Below are positions 53,503 to 64,000 of a stretch of 64,000 nucleotides of DNA, piece after piece. The stretch spans positions 1 through 64,000 of the forward strand of contig CADACD010000007.1 in the NCBI GenBank assembly GCA_902786365.1. Reading direction: 5' to 3'. Source of the DNA: an uncultured Lachnospiraceae bacterium. GTDB taxonomy: Bacteria > Bacillota > Clostridia > Lachnospirales > Lachnospiraceae. The notes below the pieces were generated by a model. It had not been told where the DNA came from. It did no database searches and saw only the letters and a list, made by a program, of their open reading frames with translations. Position 1 is the stretch's first letter, and each line of letters starts with the position of its first letter. The position numbers were made by a program, and so were the translations under genes.

Positions 53503-54027
53503 ATGGGTGATGTATATCATGAATTTCTCTTAAAAAGGAAAATGACAGCAGTGGGATTGGCTGTAAGGGTATTTTTTGTGAGTGTGTGTTTTTCACTGGT
53601 CTGTTTAGGAATCATGTTTGTTCAGCCAATGTTTCTTATGCTTGCGGTGGCATTTGGATATCTTACAAGATTTGTATTTCAGCAGACAGATGTAGAATTT
53701 GAATACCAATATCTGAATGGTGAATGTCAGTTTGATAAAATATGTGGAAAGAGCAGAAGAAAAGGTCTTGGCAAGTTAGAAATGTCAAAAATTGAAGTGA
53801 TAGCACCAGAAGGTTCGAAGGAACTTGAACAGTATGAAAAGCAGAACTACCATATGAAAAATTTCTCATCTCTGCAAAAAGAAGCAGACAGATATATTGC
53901 ATTTGAAAGAAAAGATTCAGGTCTTGTAAAGGTGATATTTGAGCCGAATGAAGAGATCATCAAAGAGATGCAAAAGGCTGCACCTCGAAAAGTGCGTATT
54001 AAAGGTGAGAAAATGAAGGAATATTAA
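53503..54027 (+). CDS. DUF6106-like two-helix membrane protein
   Basis: A 174-residue protein with two closely spaced N-terminal membrane helices (about 17-60), a short hairpin and a soluble C-terminal domain of about 110 residues with a CQFDKICGKSRR turn. It resembles the uncharacterised DUF6106 family of Lachnospiraceae. Function unknown. AGGA precedes the ATG. Confidence 0.65.
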   Translation: MGDVYHEFLLKRKMTAVGLAVRVFFVSVCFSLVCLGIMFVQPMFLMLAVAFGYLTRFVFQQTDVEFEYQYLNGECQFDKICGKSRRKGLGKLEMSKIEVIAPEGSKELEQYEKQNYHMKNFSSLQKEADRYIAFERKDSGLVKVIFEPNEEIIKEMQKAAPRKVRIKGEKMKEY

Positions 54028-54064
54028 AAATATAATATGCCGTTAGAAATTATAACGCTTTATC

Positions 54065-54105
54065 ATGAGTATAGGTTGAAATCGATATCACCTATACTCA
54101 TTTTT
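54065..54105 (+). terminator. Terminator after the DUF6106-like gene
   Basis: ATGAGTATAGGT (54065-54076) and ACCTATACTCAT (54090-54101) form a perfect 12-bp stem followed by a T-run. Confidence 0.9.
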
Positions 54106-54238
54106 CACAAATACCGAAGAATTAGAGATTTTATGCAATCCGTAGATATGAGGCGGCAAAATACTTTTTGCACCCAACATGTAGATATTAAATAGTAACA
54201 ACATTTTGAAATTTGGGTGAATTTGTTTAAAATACAAA

Positions 54239-54267
54239 TTGACATACATATCTAAATTTGGTAGAAT
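54239..54267 (+). promoter_or_regulatory. Promoter of guaB
   Basis: TTGACA (54239-54244) and TAGAAT (54262-54267) with 17-bp spacing, 70 bp before the start codon. No purine riboswitch was recognised between them and guaB. Confidence 0.75.
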
Positions 54268-54324
54268 TGATAAAATTACTTAGAACAATCAAAAGTAAAA
54301 GTAGAATGATTATTATGAAAGTGA

Positions 54325-55794
<1,470 letters not shown>

Positions 55795-55827
55795 TATAAT
55801 ATATCATTAGTAATATACTTGAATTTG

Positions 55828-55869
55828 AAAACAGCGAAAATTCCAATATTGGAATATTCGCTGTTTTTT
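55828..55869 (+). terminator. Terminator of guaB
   Basis: AAAACAGCGAA pairs with TTCGCTGTTTT and an inner TTCCAATATTGGAA palindrome extends the stem; a T-run follows. Confidence 0.9.
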
Positions 55870-55955
55870 GATATAATAAGTACTATTCATGGTCTGTCAA
55901 TTCCGCCCAAATGTGAAAAAAGAAAAAAAGTCAAAATCAGATGGAGGTATGAATC

Positions 55956-56459
55956 ATGTCAAATGATATGACAAAAGGTGATATAAAAAAGATTGAGGAG
56001 GAGATAGAATACAGAAAACTGGTTGTTAGAAAAGAGGCAATTGAAGCTGTAAAAGAAGCAAGGGCTCAAGGTGATTTGAGTGAGAATTTTGAATATTATG
56101 CTGCAAAGCGTGATAAAAACAAAAATGAGAGCAGAATCCGATACTTAGAGCGTCTTGTCAAGACAGCTAATATTATTGAAGATGATACAAAAGCAGATGA
56201 GGTGGGACTATACAGTGTTGTTAGTCTGTATATGGAAGAAGATGAGGAGGAGATGACAGTCAAACTGGTAACCTCCATCAGAGGTGATTCCATGAAGGGA
56301 TATATCAGCATCGATTCACCATTAGGAAGTGCCATCAAAGGTCATAAGGCTGGCGATAGGGTTTATGTAGAAGTGTCAAAGGATTATGGTTATTATGTAC
56401 AGATAAAGAAAATAGAACAGACAGAGGATGACGGAAGCGACGATATACGAAGCTATTAA
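55956..56459 (+). CDS. GreA/GreB-family transcription elongation factor
   Basis: A 167-residue Gre-type factor that would rescue backtracked RNA polymerase by stimulating transcript cleavage. The coiled-coil N-domain has the catalytic-tip motif GDLSEN (GreA usually AQGDLSENAEY; here FEYYAAKRD follows). The FKBP-like C-domain includes SPLGSAIKGHKAGD. It has an acidic C-terminal tail. It may be a second Gre paralogue; the primary greA is not in the window. Confidence 0.88.
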   Translation: MSNDMTKGDIKKIEEEIEYRKLVVRKEAIEAVKEARAQGDLSENFEYYAAKRDKNKNESRIRYLERLVKTANIIEDDTKADEVGLYSVVSLYMEEDEEEMTVKLVTSIRGDSMKGYISIDSPLGSAIKGHKAGDRVYVEVSKDYGYYVQIKKIEQTEDDGSDDIRSY

Positions 56460-56504
56460 GAAACATCTGTATAAGACAAAATGACAAATTCGGAGGTACA
56501 TATA

Positions 56505-57803
56505 TTGATAAATAATTTAAAAAAAATGATAGAACAGTCGGTATCGCCATTTCATACAATTGATACTGTAAAAAGGATATTATCAGAAAATGATTTTAAA
56601 GAACTTCAGATAGGGGAAGACTTTAAGCTTGAATCGATGGGAAAATATTATATTGATATTTATGATTCATCACTGATTGCGTTTACTGTCGGGAAAAATA
56701 TTAAGGGCGGCATAAGGCTCACATCATCACATACAGACTTTCCATGTTTCAAAATAAAACCCAACGCTGTTATATTTGCGGAAAATAACAGTGGTAGCGG
56801 CTATGTGAAAATCAATACAGAGGTTTATGGCGGACCGATACTCAACACATGGCTTGACAGACCGCTGTCTGCTGCCGGAAGACTGGTTATCAAAGGGACA
56901 GATACAGCCAATCCCTTTGACAACAAAACGATATTAATCGATGCGAAAAAGCCGGTTTTAATTATACCAAATCTTGCAATCCATATGAACAGGGAAGTGA
57001 ATAAAGGAGTCGAACTTAATAGGCAAAAGGATATGCTTCCGATAACAGCATGCAACATAAAAAAAACAAAAGATGTGATAGAACTTTTATTTTCCGATAA
57101 ATTGAAAGAACTTGCAATCAAGAGTGAGGATGTCTTAGACTATGAACTTTATGTGTATAATTTAGATGAGGGCAGTATAGTAGGTATCGATGAGTCAATG
57201 TACTCTTCACCAAGACTGGATAATCTGACATCGGTTTTTGCACAGACAAATGCACTCATCAATGCAGACAGAGATAACGGACTCAACATAGCAATGTATT
57301 TTGACAATGAAGAAATCGGAAGCAGGACAAAGCAGGGAGCAGCATCAGATATCAGCCTGCTCATCATGGAAAAGATATATGAAGGACTTGGAATGACAAG
57401 AAATGAGATGATAAACGATTTACTTGACGGAATGATGTTATCCATCGATGTGGCACATGCGATACATCCTAACTCTCCTGAAAAATCTGATCCGACAAAT
57501 CATGTGATGCTCAATAAAGGAATGGTGATTAAAATATCAGCATCACAGTCTTATTCTAATGATGCATTGGGAATTGCAGCGATAAGCAGAATATGTAGTG
57601 AAAATAATATAGAATACCAGAAATTTGTCAACAAATCAGATATGCCGGGAGGTCAGACACTCGGTGCGGTAAGTTCCACTGTACTGCCGGTACGCACAAT
57701 CGATATAGGCATTCCATTGCTCTCTATGCACTCATCAAGAGAACTGATGGGAATAAAAGATGAAAAAAATTTAGAAAAGTTTTTGACAGTGTACTATTCA
57801 TAG
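56505..57803 (+). CDS. M18-family aminopeptidase (TTG start)
   Basis: A 432-residue dinuclear zinc aminopeptidase that removes acidic or other N-terminal residues in the cytoplasm. The TTG at 56505 is favoured because GGAGGT lies 7 bp upstream; the in-frame ATG at 56481 has no site. Metal motifs are SSHTDFPCFKIKP, the GGPILNTWLDRPLS region, FDNEEIGS and a C-terminal His. It follows the gre gene by 45 bp and is probably co-transcribed. Confidence 0.88.
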   Translation: MINNLKKMIEQSVSPFHTIDTVKRILSENDFKELQIGEDFKLESMGKYYIDIYDSSLIAFTVGKNIKGGIRLTSSHTDFPCFKIKPNAVIFAENNSGSGYVKINTEVYGGPILNTWLDRPLSAAGRLVIKGTDTANPFDNKTILIDAKKPVLIIPNLAIHMNREVNKGVELNRQKDMLPITACNIKKTKDVIELLFSDKLKELAIKSEDVLDYELYVYNLDEGSIVGIDESMYSSPRLDNLTSVFAQTNALINADRDNGLNIAMYFDNEEIGSRTKQGAASDISLLIMEKIYEGLGMTRNEMINDLLDGMMLSIDVAHAIHPNSPEKSDPTNHVMLNKGMVIKISASQSYSNDALGIAAISRICSENNIEYQKFVNKSDMPGGQTLGAVSSTVLPVRTIDIGIPLLSMHSSRELMGIKDEKNLEKFLTVYYS

Positions 57804-57908
57804 GGTATTATAGTGAAATAATACATTTTTGTGATAGTGTATATTTATAAAGAGATTGTTAAGAAAGCTATGATTAATACGGATAAAAGAACGAAAGGAA
57901 ATGGTATA

Positions 57909-59636
57909 ATGGAAAACAGCAAGTTAGAAAATAACAATACAGAAAATATAGAAGATGTGAAGACAGAAAACGAAGTGATATCAAAAAATTTTATTGAGAC
58001 GATTATTGAAAAGGATTTAAGTGAGGGATATTATGATCATGTTCAGACAAGATTTCCACCTGAACCAAATGGTTATCTTCATATAGGACATGCAAAGTCG
58101 ATATTACTTAATTATGGATTGGCAAAAGAGTATAATGGAAAGTTCAACATGCGTTTTGATGATACAAATCCTACAAAGGAAAAGGAAGAATTTGTAGAGT
58201 CAATCAAAGCAGATATAGAGTGGCTCGGAGCTGACTGGGAGGACAGACTTTTCTTTGCTTCTGATTACTTTGAACAGATGTATGAGGCAGCAGTCAAGCT
58301 GATAAAGAAAGGCAAAGCCTATGTATGTGATTTGTCTCCTGAAGAGATACGTGAGTACAGAGGAACACTGACAGAACCGGGAAAGGACAGTCCATACAGA
58401 GACAGAAGCATAGAGGAAAATCTTGAATTATTTGAAAATATGAAAAATGGCAGATATGCTGACGGAGAAAAGGTATTGAGAGCAAAGATTGATATGGCAT
58501 CGCCGAATATCAATATGAGAGACCCAATTATCTATCGTGTTGCACACATGACACACCACAGAACAGGTGATACATGGTGCATTTATCCGATGTATGATTT
58601 TGCACATCCGATTGAAGATGCGATTGAAGGTATCACACATTCCATCTGTACATTGGAGTTTGAAGACCACAGACCTCTCTATGACTGGGTAGTAAGAGAA
58701 CTTGAATATGCAAATCCTCCAAAGCAGATAGAGTTCGCCAAATTGTACCTGACAAATGTGGTAACAGGTAAGAGATATATCAAGAAACTCGTGGAAGACG
58801 GAATTGTTGACGGATGGGATGATCCGAGACTTGTCTCTATCGCAGCTTTGAGAAGAAGAGGCTTTACACCGGAATCCATCAAAATGTTTGTAGACCTTGT
58901 AGGTGTGTCAAAGAGTAACAGTTCAGTAGACTATGCAATGCTTGAATATTGTATCAGAGAGGATTTGAGAAGCAAGACACCTAGAGTGATGGCAGTCATT
59001 GACCCGATTAAACTGGTGATTGATAACTATCCGGAAAATCAGGTTGAATATTTTGATGTTGTCAATAATCCTGAAAATGAAGAAATGGGTACAAGAAAAG
59101 TAGCATTTTCAAGAGAATTATATATTGATAGGGACGACTTCATGGAAGTTCCACCAAAGAAATATTTCAGATTGTTCCCGGGAAATGAAGTAAGACTGAT
59201 GAATGCTTATTTTGTCAAATGTGAAAGCTTCATCAAAGATGAAAATGGTAAGGTGACAGAAATACACTGCACATACGATCCGGAGACAAGAAGTGGAAGT
59301 GGTTTTACCGGAAGAAAGGTAAAAGGTACCATTCACTGGGTAAGCACATCACATGCTGTGAAGACAGAAGTCAGATTGTATGAAAATATCATAGACGAAG
59401 AAAAAGGAAAGTTAAATGAGGACGGAACACTGAACTTAAATCCTAATTCAAAAAAAGTTCTCACAGACTGTTACATTGAAGAGAGTATTAAAACAGCAAA
59501 GAAAGGTGACAGTTTCCAGTTTGTAAGACAGGGATATTTCTGTGTAGACTCAAAAGATACGACAGAAGATCATCTTGTGTTTAACAGAATTGTATCATTG
59601 AAGAGCTCATTTAAACTTCCGGCACAGACACAGTAA
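57909..59636 (+). CDS. glnS: Glutaminyl-tRNA synthetase
   Basis: A 575-residue class I synthetase charging tRNA-Gln. The start [10 protein letters not shown] follows GAAAGGA; an upstream in-frame ATG (57831) has none. The HIGH region is [15 protein letters not shown]. The site equivalent to KMSKS reads [11 protein letters not shown], so the MSK residues are replaced by TGK. The C-terminal anticodon-binding beta barrels are complete. Many Firmicutes lack GlnRS and use GatCAB, so this gene may be of transferred origin, though base usage looks normal. Confidence 0.93.
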   Translation: MENSKLENNNTENIEDVKTENEVISKNFIETIIEKDLSEGYYDHVQTRFPPEPNGYLHIGHAKSILLNYGLAKEYNGKFNMRFDDTNPTKEKEEFVESIKADIEWLGADWEDRLFFASDYFEQMYEAAVKLIKKGKAYVCDLSPEEIREYRGTLTEPGKDSPYRDRSIEENLELFENMKNGRYADGEKVLRAKIDMASPNINMRDPIIYRVAHMTHHRTGDTWCIYPMYDFAHPIEDAIEGITHSICTLEFEDHRPLYDWVVRELEYANPPKQIEFAKLYLTNVVTGKRYIKKLVEDGIVDGWDDPRLVSIAALRRRGFTPESIKMFVDLVGVSKSNSSVDYAMLEYCIREDLRSKTPRVMAVIDPIKLVIDNYPENQVEYFDVVNNPENEEMGTRKVAFSRELYIDRDDFMEVPPKKYFRLFPGNEVRLMNAYFVKCESFIKDENGKVTEIHCTYDPETRSGSGFTGRKVKGTIHWVSTSHAVKTEVRLYENIIDEEKGKLNEDGTLNLNPNSKKVLTDCYIEESIKTAKKGDSFQFVRQGYFCVDSKDTTEDHLVFNRIVSLKSSFKLPAQTQ

Positions 59637-59726
59637 GATGATATAGTTTATTGTCAGTTAAATATGAATAGATGATGGCGTTCAATGCCAGATTAATTTA
59701 AATGGATTGTAGTAAGGGTGGATTTT

Positions 59727-61127
59727 ATGTATGAATTGACGATAGAGCTTAATGCAAATAATAAGATACCTTTATATGAGCAGATTTACAATTTTATTAA
59801 AAATGAGATCAAAAATGGAAATATACCATGCAAAACAAAATTGCCCTCGACAAGGGCACTGGCAAAGCATCTTGCTGTGAGCAGAAGTACGGTGGATTTG
59901 GCATACGCACAACTCGTATCGGAAGGCTATATTGAATCTGAACCATACAGAGGGTATTTTGTGGCAGAGATTACGCTTCTCTATGATATAGGAAATGGAG
60001 AGAAAGAAACTGCCAGAGAACGGCGGATGGCAGATGAAAGTAATTTGATAGATTTCTCTCCGTGGGGAATTGATTTGAGCAGTTTCCCATTTAATGCATG
60101 GAGAAAAATATCTAGAGGACTGTTAAGTGTTGATAATAAAGATTTGTTTGCACCATGTCATTATAAAGGTGAATGGCAGCTGCGTCAGGAGATAAGCCGG
60201 TATTTGTATGAGGCAAGAGGTGTGAGATGTCTGTCGGAAGATATCATTCTCGGTGCCGGTAATGAATATCTGCTTGCGATGATTAATCAGTTATTTCCGG
60301 ATAAACCAAATGTTGCAATGGAAAATCCGACATATATGCAGGCGTATCATGTGTTTCGACAGAATGGCAATACAATCATACCTGTGAATGTTGACAAAAG
60401 TGGCATGATTGTAAAAGAGCTCATGGAATCAGAAGCAAAAATTGCTTATGTTATGCCGTCACACCAGTTTCCTACAGGCGTTGTCATGCCGATAAAAAGA
60501 AGATTACAATTGATTGAGTGGGCGATGAAAGATACTGAAAGATATATTATTGAAGACGACTATGACAGTGAATTCAGATATCTTGGAAAACCGATTCCGG
60601 CATTACAGAGTGTAGATAGCGGAGGGAAAGTGATTTATTTAGGAACTTTTTCAAAGTCAATTGCACCATCAATTCGCATGAGCTATATGATATTGCCACC
60701 AAGCCTTATGAAACGATTTGAGGAGAGAACGTCATTCTATTCACAGACTGTATCCAAAATGGATCAGATGATAGTGAGTGAATTTATGAAAGACGGGTAC
60801 TTCGAGAGACACTTGAATAAAATGCGTGCGGTATACCGGAATAAACATGATATGATAATTTCTCTTTTAAAAGACAGTAAAGGAAAAATTACTGTTTCCG
60901 GTGAAAACTCAGGCCTGCATATTATTGTAACAGTGAACAATCAGATGTCGGAAGAAAAACTGATTGCCAGAGCGAAAGAAGAAGGTGTTTTAATACATGG
61001 AATTTCGCAGTATTATATAGGCAGAAATAATGCGACCAAATCGACAGTATTGATTGGATTTGCCAGTTTATCCGGGGAAGAAATAGAGACCGGTATAGCG
61101 AAGATTAGAAGTGCATGGAAAGTTTAA
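59727..61127 (+). CDS. MocR/PdxR-type GntR regulator with aminotransferase domain
   Basis: A 466-residue regulator. The start at 59727 follows AAGGG by 8 bp; an upstream in-frame GTG overlaps that site. Residues 10-75 are a GntR winged helix (IPLYEQIYNFIKNEI, STRALAKHLAVSRSTV); about 110-466 are an aminotransferase class I fold with the PLP Lys310 in TFSKSIAPSIRM. PdxR-type members control vitamin B6 genes, others GABA or amino acid use; the target is unknown because no pdx gene is nearby. Confidence 0.9.
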   Translation: MYELTIELNANNKIPLYEQIYNFIKNEIKNGNIPCKTKLPSTRALAKHLAVSRSTVDLAYAQLVSEGYIESEPYRGYFVAEITLLYDIGNGEKETARERRMADESNLIDFSPWGIDLSSFPFNAWRKISRGLLSVDNKDLFAPCHYKGEWQLRQEISRYLYEARGVRCLSEDIILGAGNEYLLAMINQLFPDKPNVAMENPTYMQAYHVFRQNGNTIIPVNVDKSGMIVKELMESEAKIAYVMPSHQFPTGVVMPIKRRLQLIEWAMKDTERYIIEDDYDSEFRYLGKPIPALQSVDSGGKVIYLGTFSKSIAPSIRMSYMILPPSLMKRFEERTSFYSQTVSKMDQMIVSEFMKDGYFERHLNKMRAVYRNKHDMIISLLKDSKGKITVSGENSGLHIIVTVNNQMSEEKLIARAKEEGVLIHGISQYYIGRNNATKSTVLIGFASLSGEEIETGIAKIRSAWKV

Positions 61128-61174
61128 TGAACATTTTAAAATGGAAAACATCCGTATCACAGAAATGAGGAAAA

Positions 61175-61903
61175 ATGAAAGAACTATTATATACAATACC
61201 GGTTAATGATGCGTTTGCAGTAGATTGTGAGTGCCCCATCTGTATTATGTATAGGGAACTAGAGAAGAACGCAGTCGAGTTTACCATGGGACCAAGTTAT
61301 ATGGAAGATGATGTGAGAGAAGTTACTGACAGGATGGGATTTTGTACAGAGCATACACGAAAACTTCTGAAAATGGAAAATAAACTCGGAATATCTCTTA
61401 TATTACACTCACATATGGTCAAAACAAATAAAGATATCAGTAAAATTGCACAGGAAAGTACAAAACCAAGTACATTATTTAAGAAAAAAGATATAACACA
61501 TCTTACATCTTATTTAAACACATTGAATACATCATGTTATGTCTGTGACAGAATAGAAGAAACATTTAAGAGATATCTGAGGACGATCCATCATCTTTGG
61601 GCAAATGATGACAGTTTCAGACGAAAATATGAGAATTCAAAAGGATTTTGTACAAGGCATTATGAAGATTTACTCAAACATGCACTTCTCAATCTCAGTG
61701 GTGCAAAATTAGATGAATTTATAGCGGTTACCAACAAGATATATATGGAAAATATGGAGAGAGTGACAGCAGATTTAGAGTGGTTCATCGATAAGTTTGA
61801 TTACAGACATAAGGACGAACCGTGGAAGAATTCAAAAGATGCTCTTCCAAGATCGGTTGTCAAAACAGTGACGATTGATGGAAATCTTGAAGATAAAATT
61901 TAG
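61175..61903 (+). CDS. DUF6062-like protein with duplicated CxxC/GFCxxH modules
   Basis: A 242-residue soluble protein made of two similar halves. Each has a Cys pair followed about 50 residues later by GFC-x2-H: CPIC then GFCTEH in the first half, CYVC then GFCTRH in the second. This suggests two metal sites, probably zinc or Fe-S. It resembles the uncharacterised DUF6062 family. It lies 47 bp after the MocR gene in the same direction. Confidence 0.7.
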   Translation: MKELLYTIPVNDAFAVDCECPICIMYRELEKNAVEFTMGPSYMEDDVREVTDRMGFCTEHTRKLLKMENKLGISLILHSHMVKTNKDISKIAQESTKPSTLFKKKDITHLTSYLNTLNTSCYVCDRIEETFKRYLRTIHHLWANDDSFRRKYENSKGFCTRHYEDLLKHALLNLSGAKLDEFIAVTNKIYMENMERVTADLEWFIDKFDYRHKDEPWKNSKDALPRSVVKTVTIDGNLEDKI

Positions 61904-61983
61904 TCTTGAAGATAAACTATTAAAATGAATAGAAATTAATCAATAAAATAATGAAAAACATTACTTGTTAATAGAAATATAAA

Positions 61984-62012
61984 AAGCCGGAAGAAATGAT
62001 TTCTTCCGGCTT
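61984..62012 (-). terminator. Terminator between convergent genes
   Basis: AAGCCGGAAGAAA (61984-61996) and TTTCTTCCGGCTT (62000-62012) form a perfect 13-bp stem with a TGA loop. The A-run on the left gives a T-run for the minus-strand acidic-protein gene; on the plus strand the U-run is weak. Confidence 0.85.
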
Positions 62013-62027
62013 AAAATGGGGGATTAA

Positions 62028-62435
62028 TTATTCTGACTTTGAATCCTCATCGTTTTTGTTATCTGCTTCATCATTAGTCTCATCAGAATTATCATTATTA
62101 TTAGGGCTGAAGATGGTATCATCTAAATAATCTTCATCATCCTCTATTTTCACATTCACATTTACTTTAGTGTCATCTGAAGCCTCTTCTTTTGGAACAT
62201 CATTTGATAAAGATACATAATCACGCTTTACATCAGCTTCATTATCAGAATCATCTTCCTCATCTTCGATATCCTCCTCATCCTCAAAATCATCTAAATC
62301 TTCATCATCAAAGTCGAGATAATCGTCATCAAAATCATCAGTAGATGCTTTGTACTTATTATAGATTGCCAGTCCTCCTGCTGCAATAGCTGCAGCGGCT
62401 GTTGTTAAAAATAATGCCTTTCCTAATTTTGCCAT
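62028..62435 (-). CDS. Small acidic single-pass membrane protein
   Basis: A 135-residue protein with an N-terminal hydrophobic helix (about 6-24, TTAAAAIAAGGLAIY) and a highly acidic tail of Asp/Glu/Asn. There is no signal-peptidase site that I trust, so it is probably anchored. No family recognised. It is monocistronic, transcribed toward the DUF6062-like gene. AAAGGAG precedes the ATG. Confidence 0.65.
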   Translation of the reverse strand: MAKLGKALFLTTAAAAIAAGGLAIYNKYKASTDDFDDDYLDFDDEDLDDFEDEEDIEDEEDDSDNEADVKRDYVSLSNDVPKEEASDDTKVNVNVKIEDDEDYLDDTIFSPNNNDNSDETNDEADNKNDEDSKSE

Positions 62436-62639
62436 GTTAATACTCCTTTCAAGTTTTCATACAACTGTTTTTAATAATACTATTGTAATACGAAATGTGA
62501 TAAAAATAAAGTAGAAATGTATAAAATTTTGTGAAAAATTTATAAAAATTTTTGAAGTTGTAAAATCTATTTATAAATGTTATCCTATATAAATGAGTAG
62601 AATAAGACAAAACTAAAAATAAAAAGTGGGTGATAATGC

Positions 62640-63431
62640 GTGAATAGTAAAAAAATAGTATTTTTTGATATTGATGGTACAATTTATTCTTATGGAAAAG
62701 AAGTTCCTAATGATACAAAGGAAGCGATAAGGCAGCTGAGGAGAAACGGACACTATGCAGTTCTATGCACAGGAAGAACAAAATCAATGATTTTTCCGCA
62801 AATTAATGATGTGGGATTTGATGGAATTATTGCAGGAGCAGGTACATATGTTGAATTTGAAAATAGAGTTTTATACGAATACAATCTTCCGAAAGAGATT
62901 TCAGTTCAAATCATAAAAGAAATGAGGGAAAACAATATTTTTGCGATACCTGAAGGAATTCATCATATCTATTTTGATATGGAAATGATGCCGGAAAGCT
63001 ACAAATTTATCTATAACACTTATGTCAGGAATGTGAGAGATAGTGTAAAGGATATTGGAGATTTGGAAGAAATTGTTGTCTCTAAAGTAAGTGGGACATT
63101 TACTGATGAAAGCAAAATGAAGCATTTTATCAAAAAATATGAGAACGATTTTAATATTGTATTCCATGCACAGGATTTTATAGAAATGATACCCAAAAAG
63201 TATTCTAAAGCAGTCGGCATTGAAAAATTAATAAGTGAACTTCAGATACCGGTTGAAAACACATATGCTTTTGGAGATGGCATGAATGACTATGAGATGC
63301 TAAACTACGTAAAATATGGTATTGCAATGGGAAATGCAGCAGATGAATTCAAATCATTAATCCAATATGTGACAGATGATTATGACAAAGGCGGAATCAG
63401 CAATGCACTAAAACGATTTGGATTGATTTAG
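62640..63431 (+). CDS. Cof-type HAD-IIB phosphatase (GTG start)
   Basis: A 263-residue HAD phosphatase of the Cof/YidA kind acting on sugar phosphates or similar. Motif I FFDIDGTIYS has both Asp residues, motif IV is GDGMNDYEM, and a C2 cap lies between. The GTG at 62640 has GTGGGTGA 6 bp upstream; a nearby ATG at 62636 is out of frame and ends after three codons. Confidence 0.88.
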   Translation: MNSKKIVFFDIDGTIYSYGKEVPNDTKEAIRQLRRNGHYAVLCTGRTKSMIFPQINDVGFDGIIAGAGTYVEFENRVLYEYNLPKEISVQIIKEMRENNIFAIPEGIHHIYFDMEMMPESYKFIYNTYVRNVRDSVKDIGDLEEIVVSKVSGTFTDESKMKHFIKKYENDFNIVFHAQDFIEMIPKKYSKAVGIEKLISELQIPVENTYAFGDGMNDYEMLNYVKYGIAMGNAADEFKSLIQYVTDDYDKGGISNALKRFGLI

Positions 63432-63449
63432 GAAAAGGGAGAAATCAGA

Positions 63450-64000
63450 GTGAACAATGAAAAAATAAAAAACAACACAAGCGATGAAAAAAAGAATATC
63501 AATTTTGTTATACTGCAAAATGAATATGATAAAGGGATTATAGTAAAAAATGTAAAAGATTTTAACATCATGCAGACGCTGGAATGTGGACAGTGTTTTC
63601 ATTATGAGAAGATCGGTGAGATGGAATATGTTGTTGTACACAGGAAATCGCTTTTGCATATCAGACAGAGTGGAAAAGATTTATATTGCAAGAACATTAC
63701 AAAAGAAGAATTTGAAAATATATGGTTTCATTATTTTGATTTGGACAGAGATTATAGTATGGTAAAAGATATGCTTCTAAAAGCAGACGAAAGACTTGAA
63801 AGTGCTATCAGGGCAAATGATGGTGTGAGAATTTTAAACCAGGATTTTGATGAAACATTGATGTCATTTATCATATCCCAGAATAAGCAAATCCCACATA
63901 TTAAAAAGATTGTCAGAGATATCTCTGAAAAATATGGTGACTGTCTGGGAGGAATCAACGGTGTCAATTACTATGCATTTCCCAATAAAAGTCAACTTCA
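63450..64000 (+). CDS. ogg: 8-oxoguanine DNA glycosylase (partial, cut by window end)
   Basis: The GTG at 63450 follows AAGGGAGA and the frame stays open to the window edge (183 codons). The N-terminal OGG domain has QTLECGQCFHY and WFHYFDLDRDYS, followed by the start of the HhH-GPD domain (ILNQDFDETLMSFIISQN). The catalytic Lys and Asp must lie beyond the edge. It would remove 8-oxoG from DNA. It follows the HAD gene by 18 bp. Confidence 0.85.
   Translation, partial: MNNEKIKNNTSDEKKNINFVILQNEYDKGIIVKNVKDFNIMQTLECGQCFHYEKIGEMEYVVVHRKSLLHIRQSGKDLYCKNITKEEFENIWFHYFDLDRDYSMVKDMLLKADERLESAIRANDGVRILNQDFDETLMSFIISQNKQIPHIKKIVRDISEKYGDCLGGINGVNYYAFPNKSQL

Noticed and set aside
57909..59636. glnS as a recent horizontal transfer
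   Set aside because: Base and codon usage look like the neighbours; an ancient transfer cannot be judged from this window.

Overview
The window is AT-rich bacterial chromosome from a low-GC Firmicute, most likely a Lachnospiraceae-type gut or rumen clostridium. The clues are short intergenic gaps, strong Shine-Dalgarno sites, TTGACA/TATAAT-like promoters, U-tailed hairpins, secreted and cytoplasmic type I pullulanases, a sortase-like VKTGD tail, a Crh-like HPr paralogue with hprK, and several Lachnospiraceae-type uncharacterised families. No phage, transposase, integrase, CRISPR array or rRNA was seen. The species cannot be fixed from sequence alone.

Layout. 1-7.3 kb: a HAD hydrolase and an alpha-glucan cluster (wall-anchored pullulanase, a small anchored pullulanase-domain protein, a cytoplasmic pullulanase). 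7.3-13.4 kb: an L,D-transpeptidase and pyrG on the minus strand, then ftsH behind a repeat-rich leader. 13.6-21.4 kb: uvrC, a candidate pseudoknotted ncRNA, hprK, a ROK glucokinase, murB, rapZ, whiA, a Crh-like gene and a Cys-rich DUF1540 gene. 21.4-24.7 kb: infC-rpmI-rplT behind an L20-type leader, then tgt and yajC. 24.7-28.9 kb: an FMN riboswitch and ribD-ribE-ribBA-ribH. 29-34.2 kb: a ferritin-like protein, an RsmF-type methyltransferase, a TrpB2-type gene, a relic of an ABC ATPase, tRNA-Glu and a C39-like peptidase. 34.4-40.8 kb: divergent argG and argCJBD around putative ArgR boxes. 40.9-50.2 kb: a YdcZ-like membrane protein, a ComEA-like lipoprotein, an OmpR-type two-component system with a GerMN lipoprotein, comEC, holA and a zinc-ribbon membrane protein. 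50.3-64 kb: lepA, hemW, guaB, a greA-type factor, an M18 peptidase, glnS, a MocR regulator, a DUF6062-like gene, an acidic membrane protein, a Cof-type HAD and a truncated 8-oxoguanine glycosylase gene.

How the parts fit. Extracellular pullulanase would debranch alpha-glucan at the surface and the cytoplasmic enzyme would finish imported branched oligosaccharides; glucokinase, HPr kinase and the Crh-like protein then link sugar flux to catabolite control. The riboflavin and arginine operons carry visible feedback elements (FMN riboswitch, ArgR boxes). Most of the window is conserved housekeeping sequence.

The most interesting unexplained signals are non-coding: a ~175-nt candidate ncRNA with its own extended -10 promoter, pseudoknot and terminator (15.5-15.7 kb); a structured spacer between the pullulanase genes (4.8-4.9 kb); a hairpin that hides the ribosome-binding site of the DUF1540 gene; a perfect 73-bp tandem duplication upstream of the L,D-transpeptidase; and an ftsH leader with tandem -10-like repeats and a tiny coupled ORF. 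All calls come from reading the sequence; no database search was possible.
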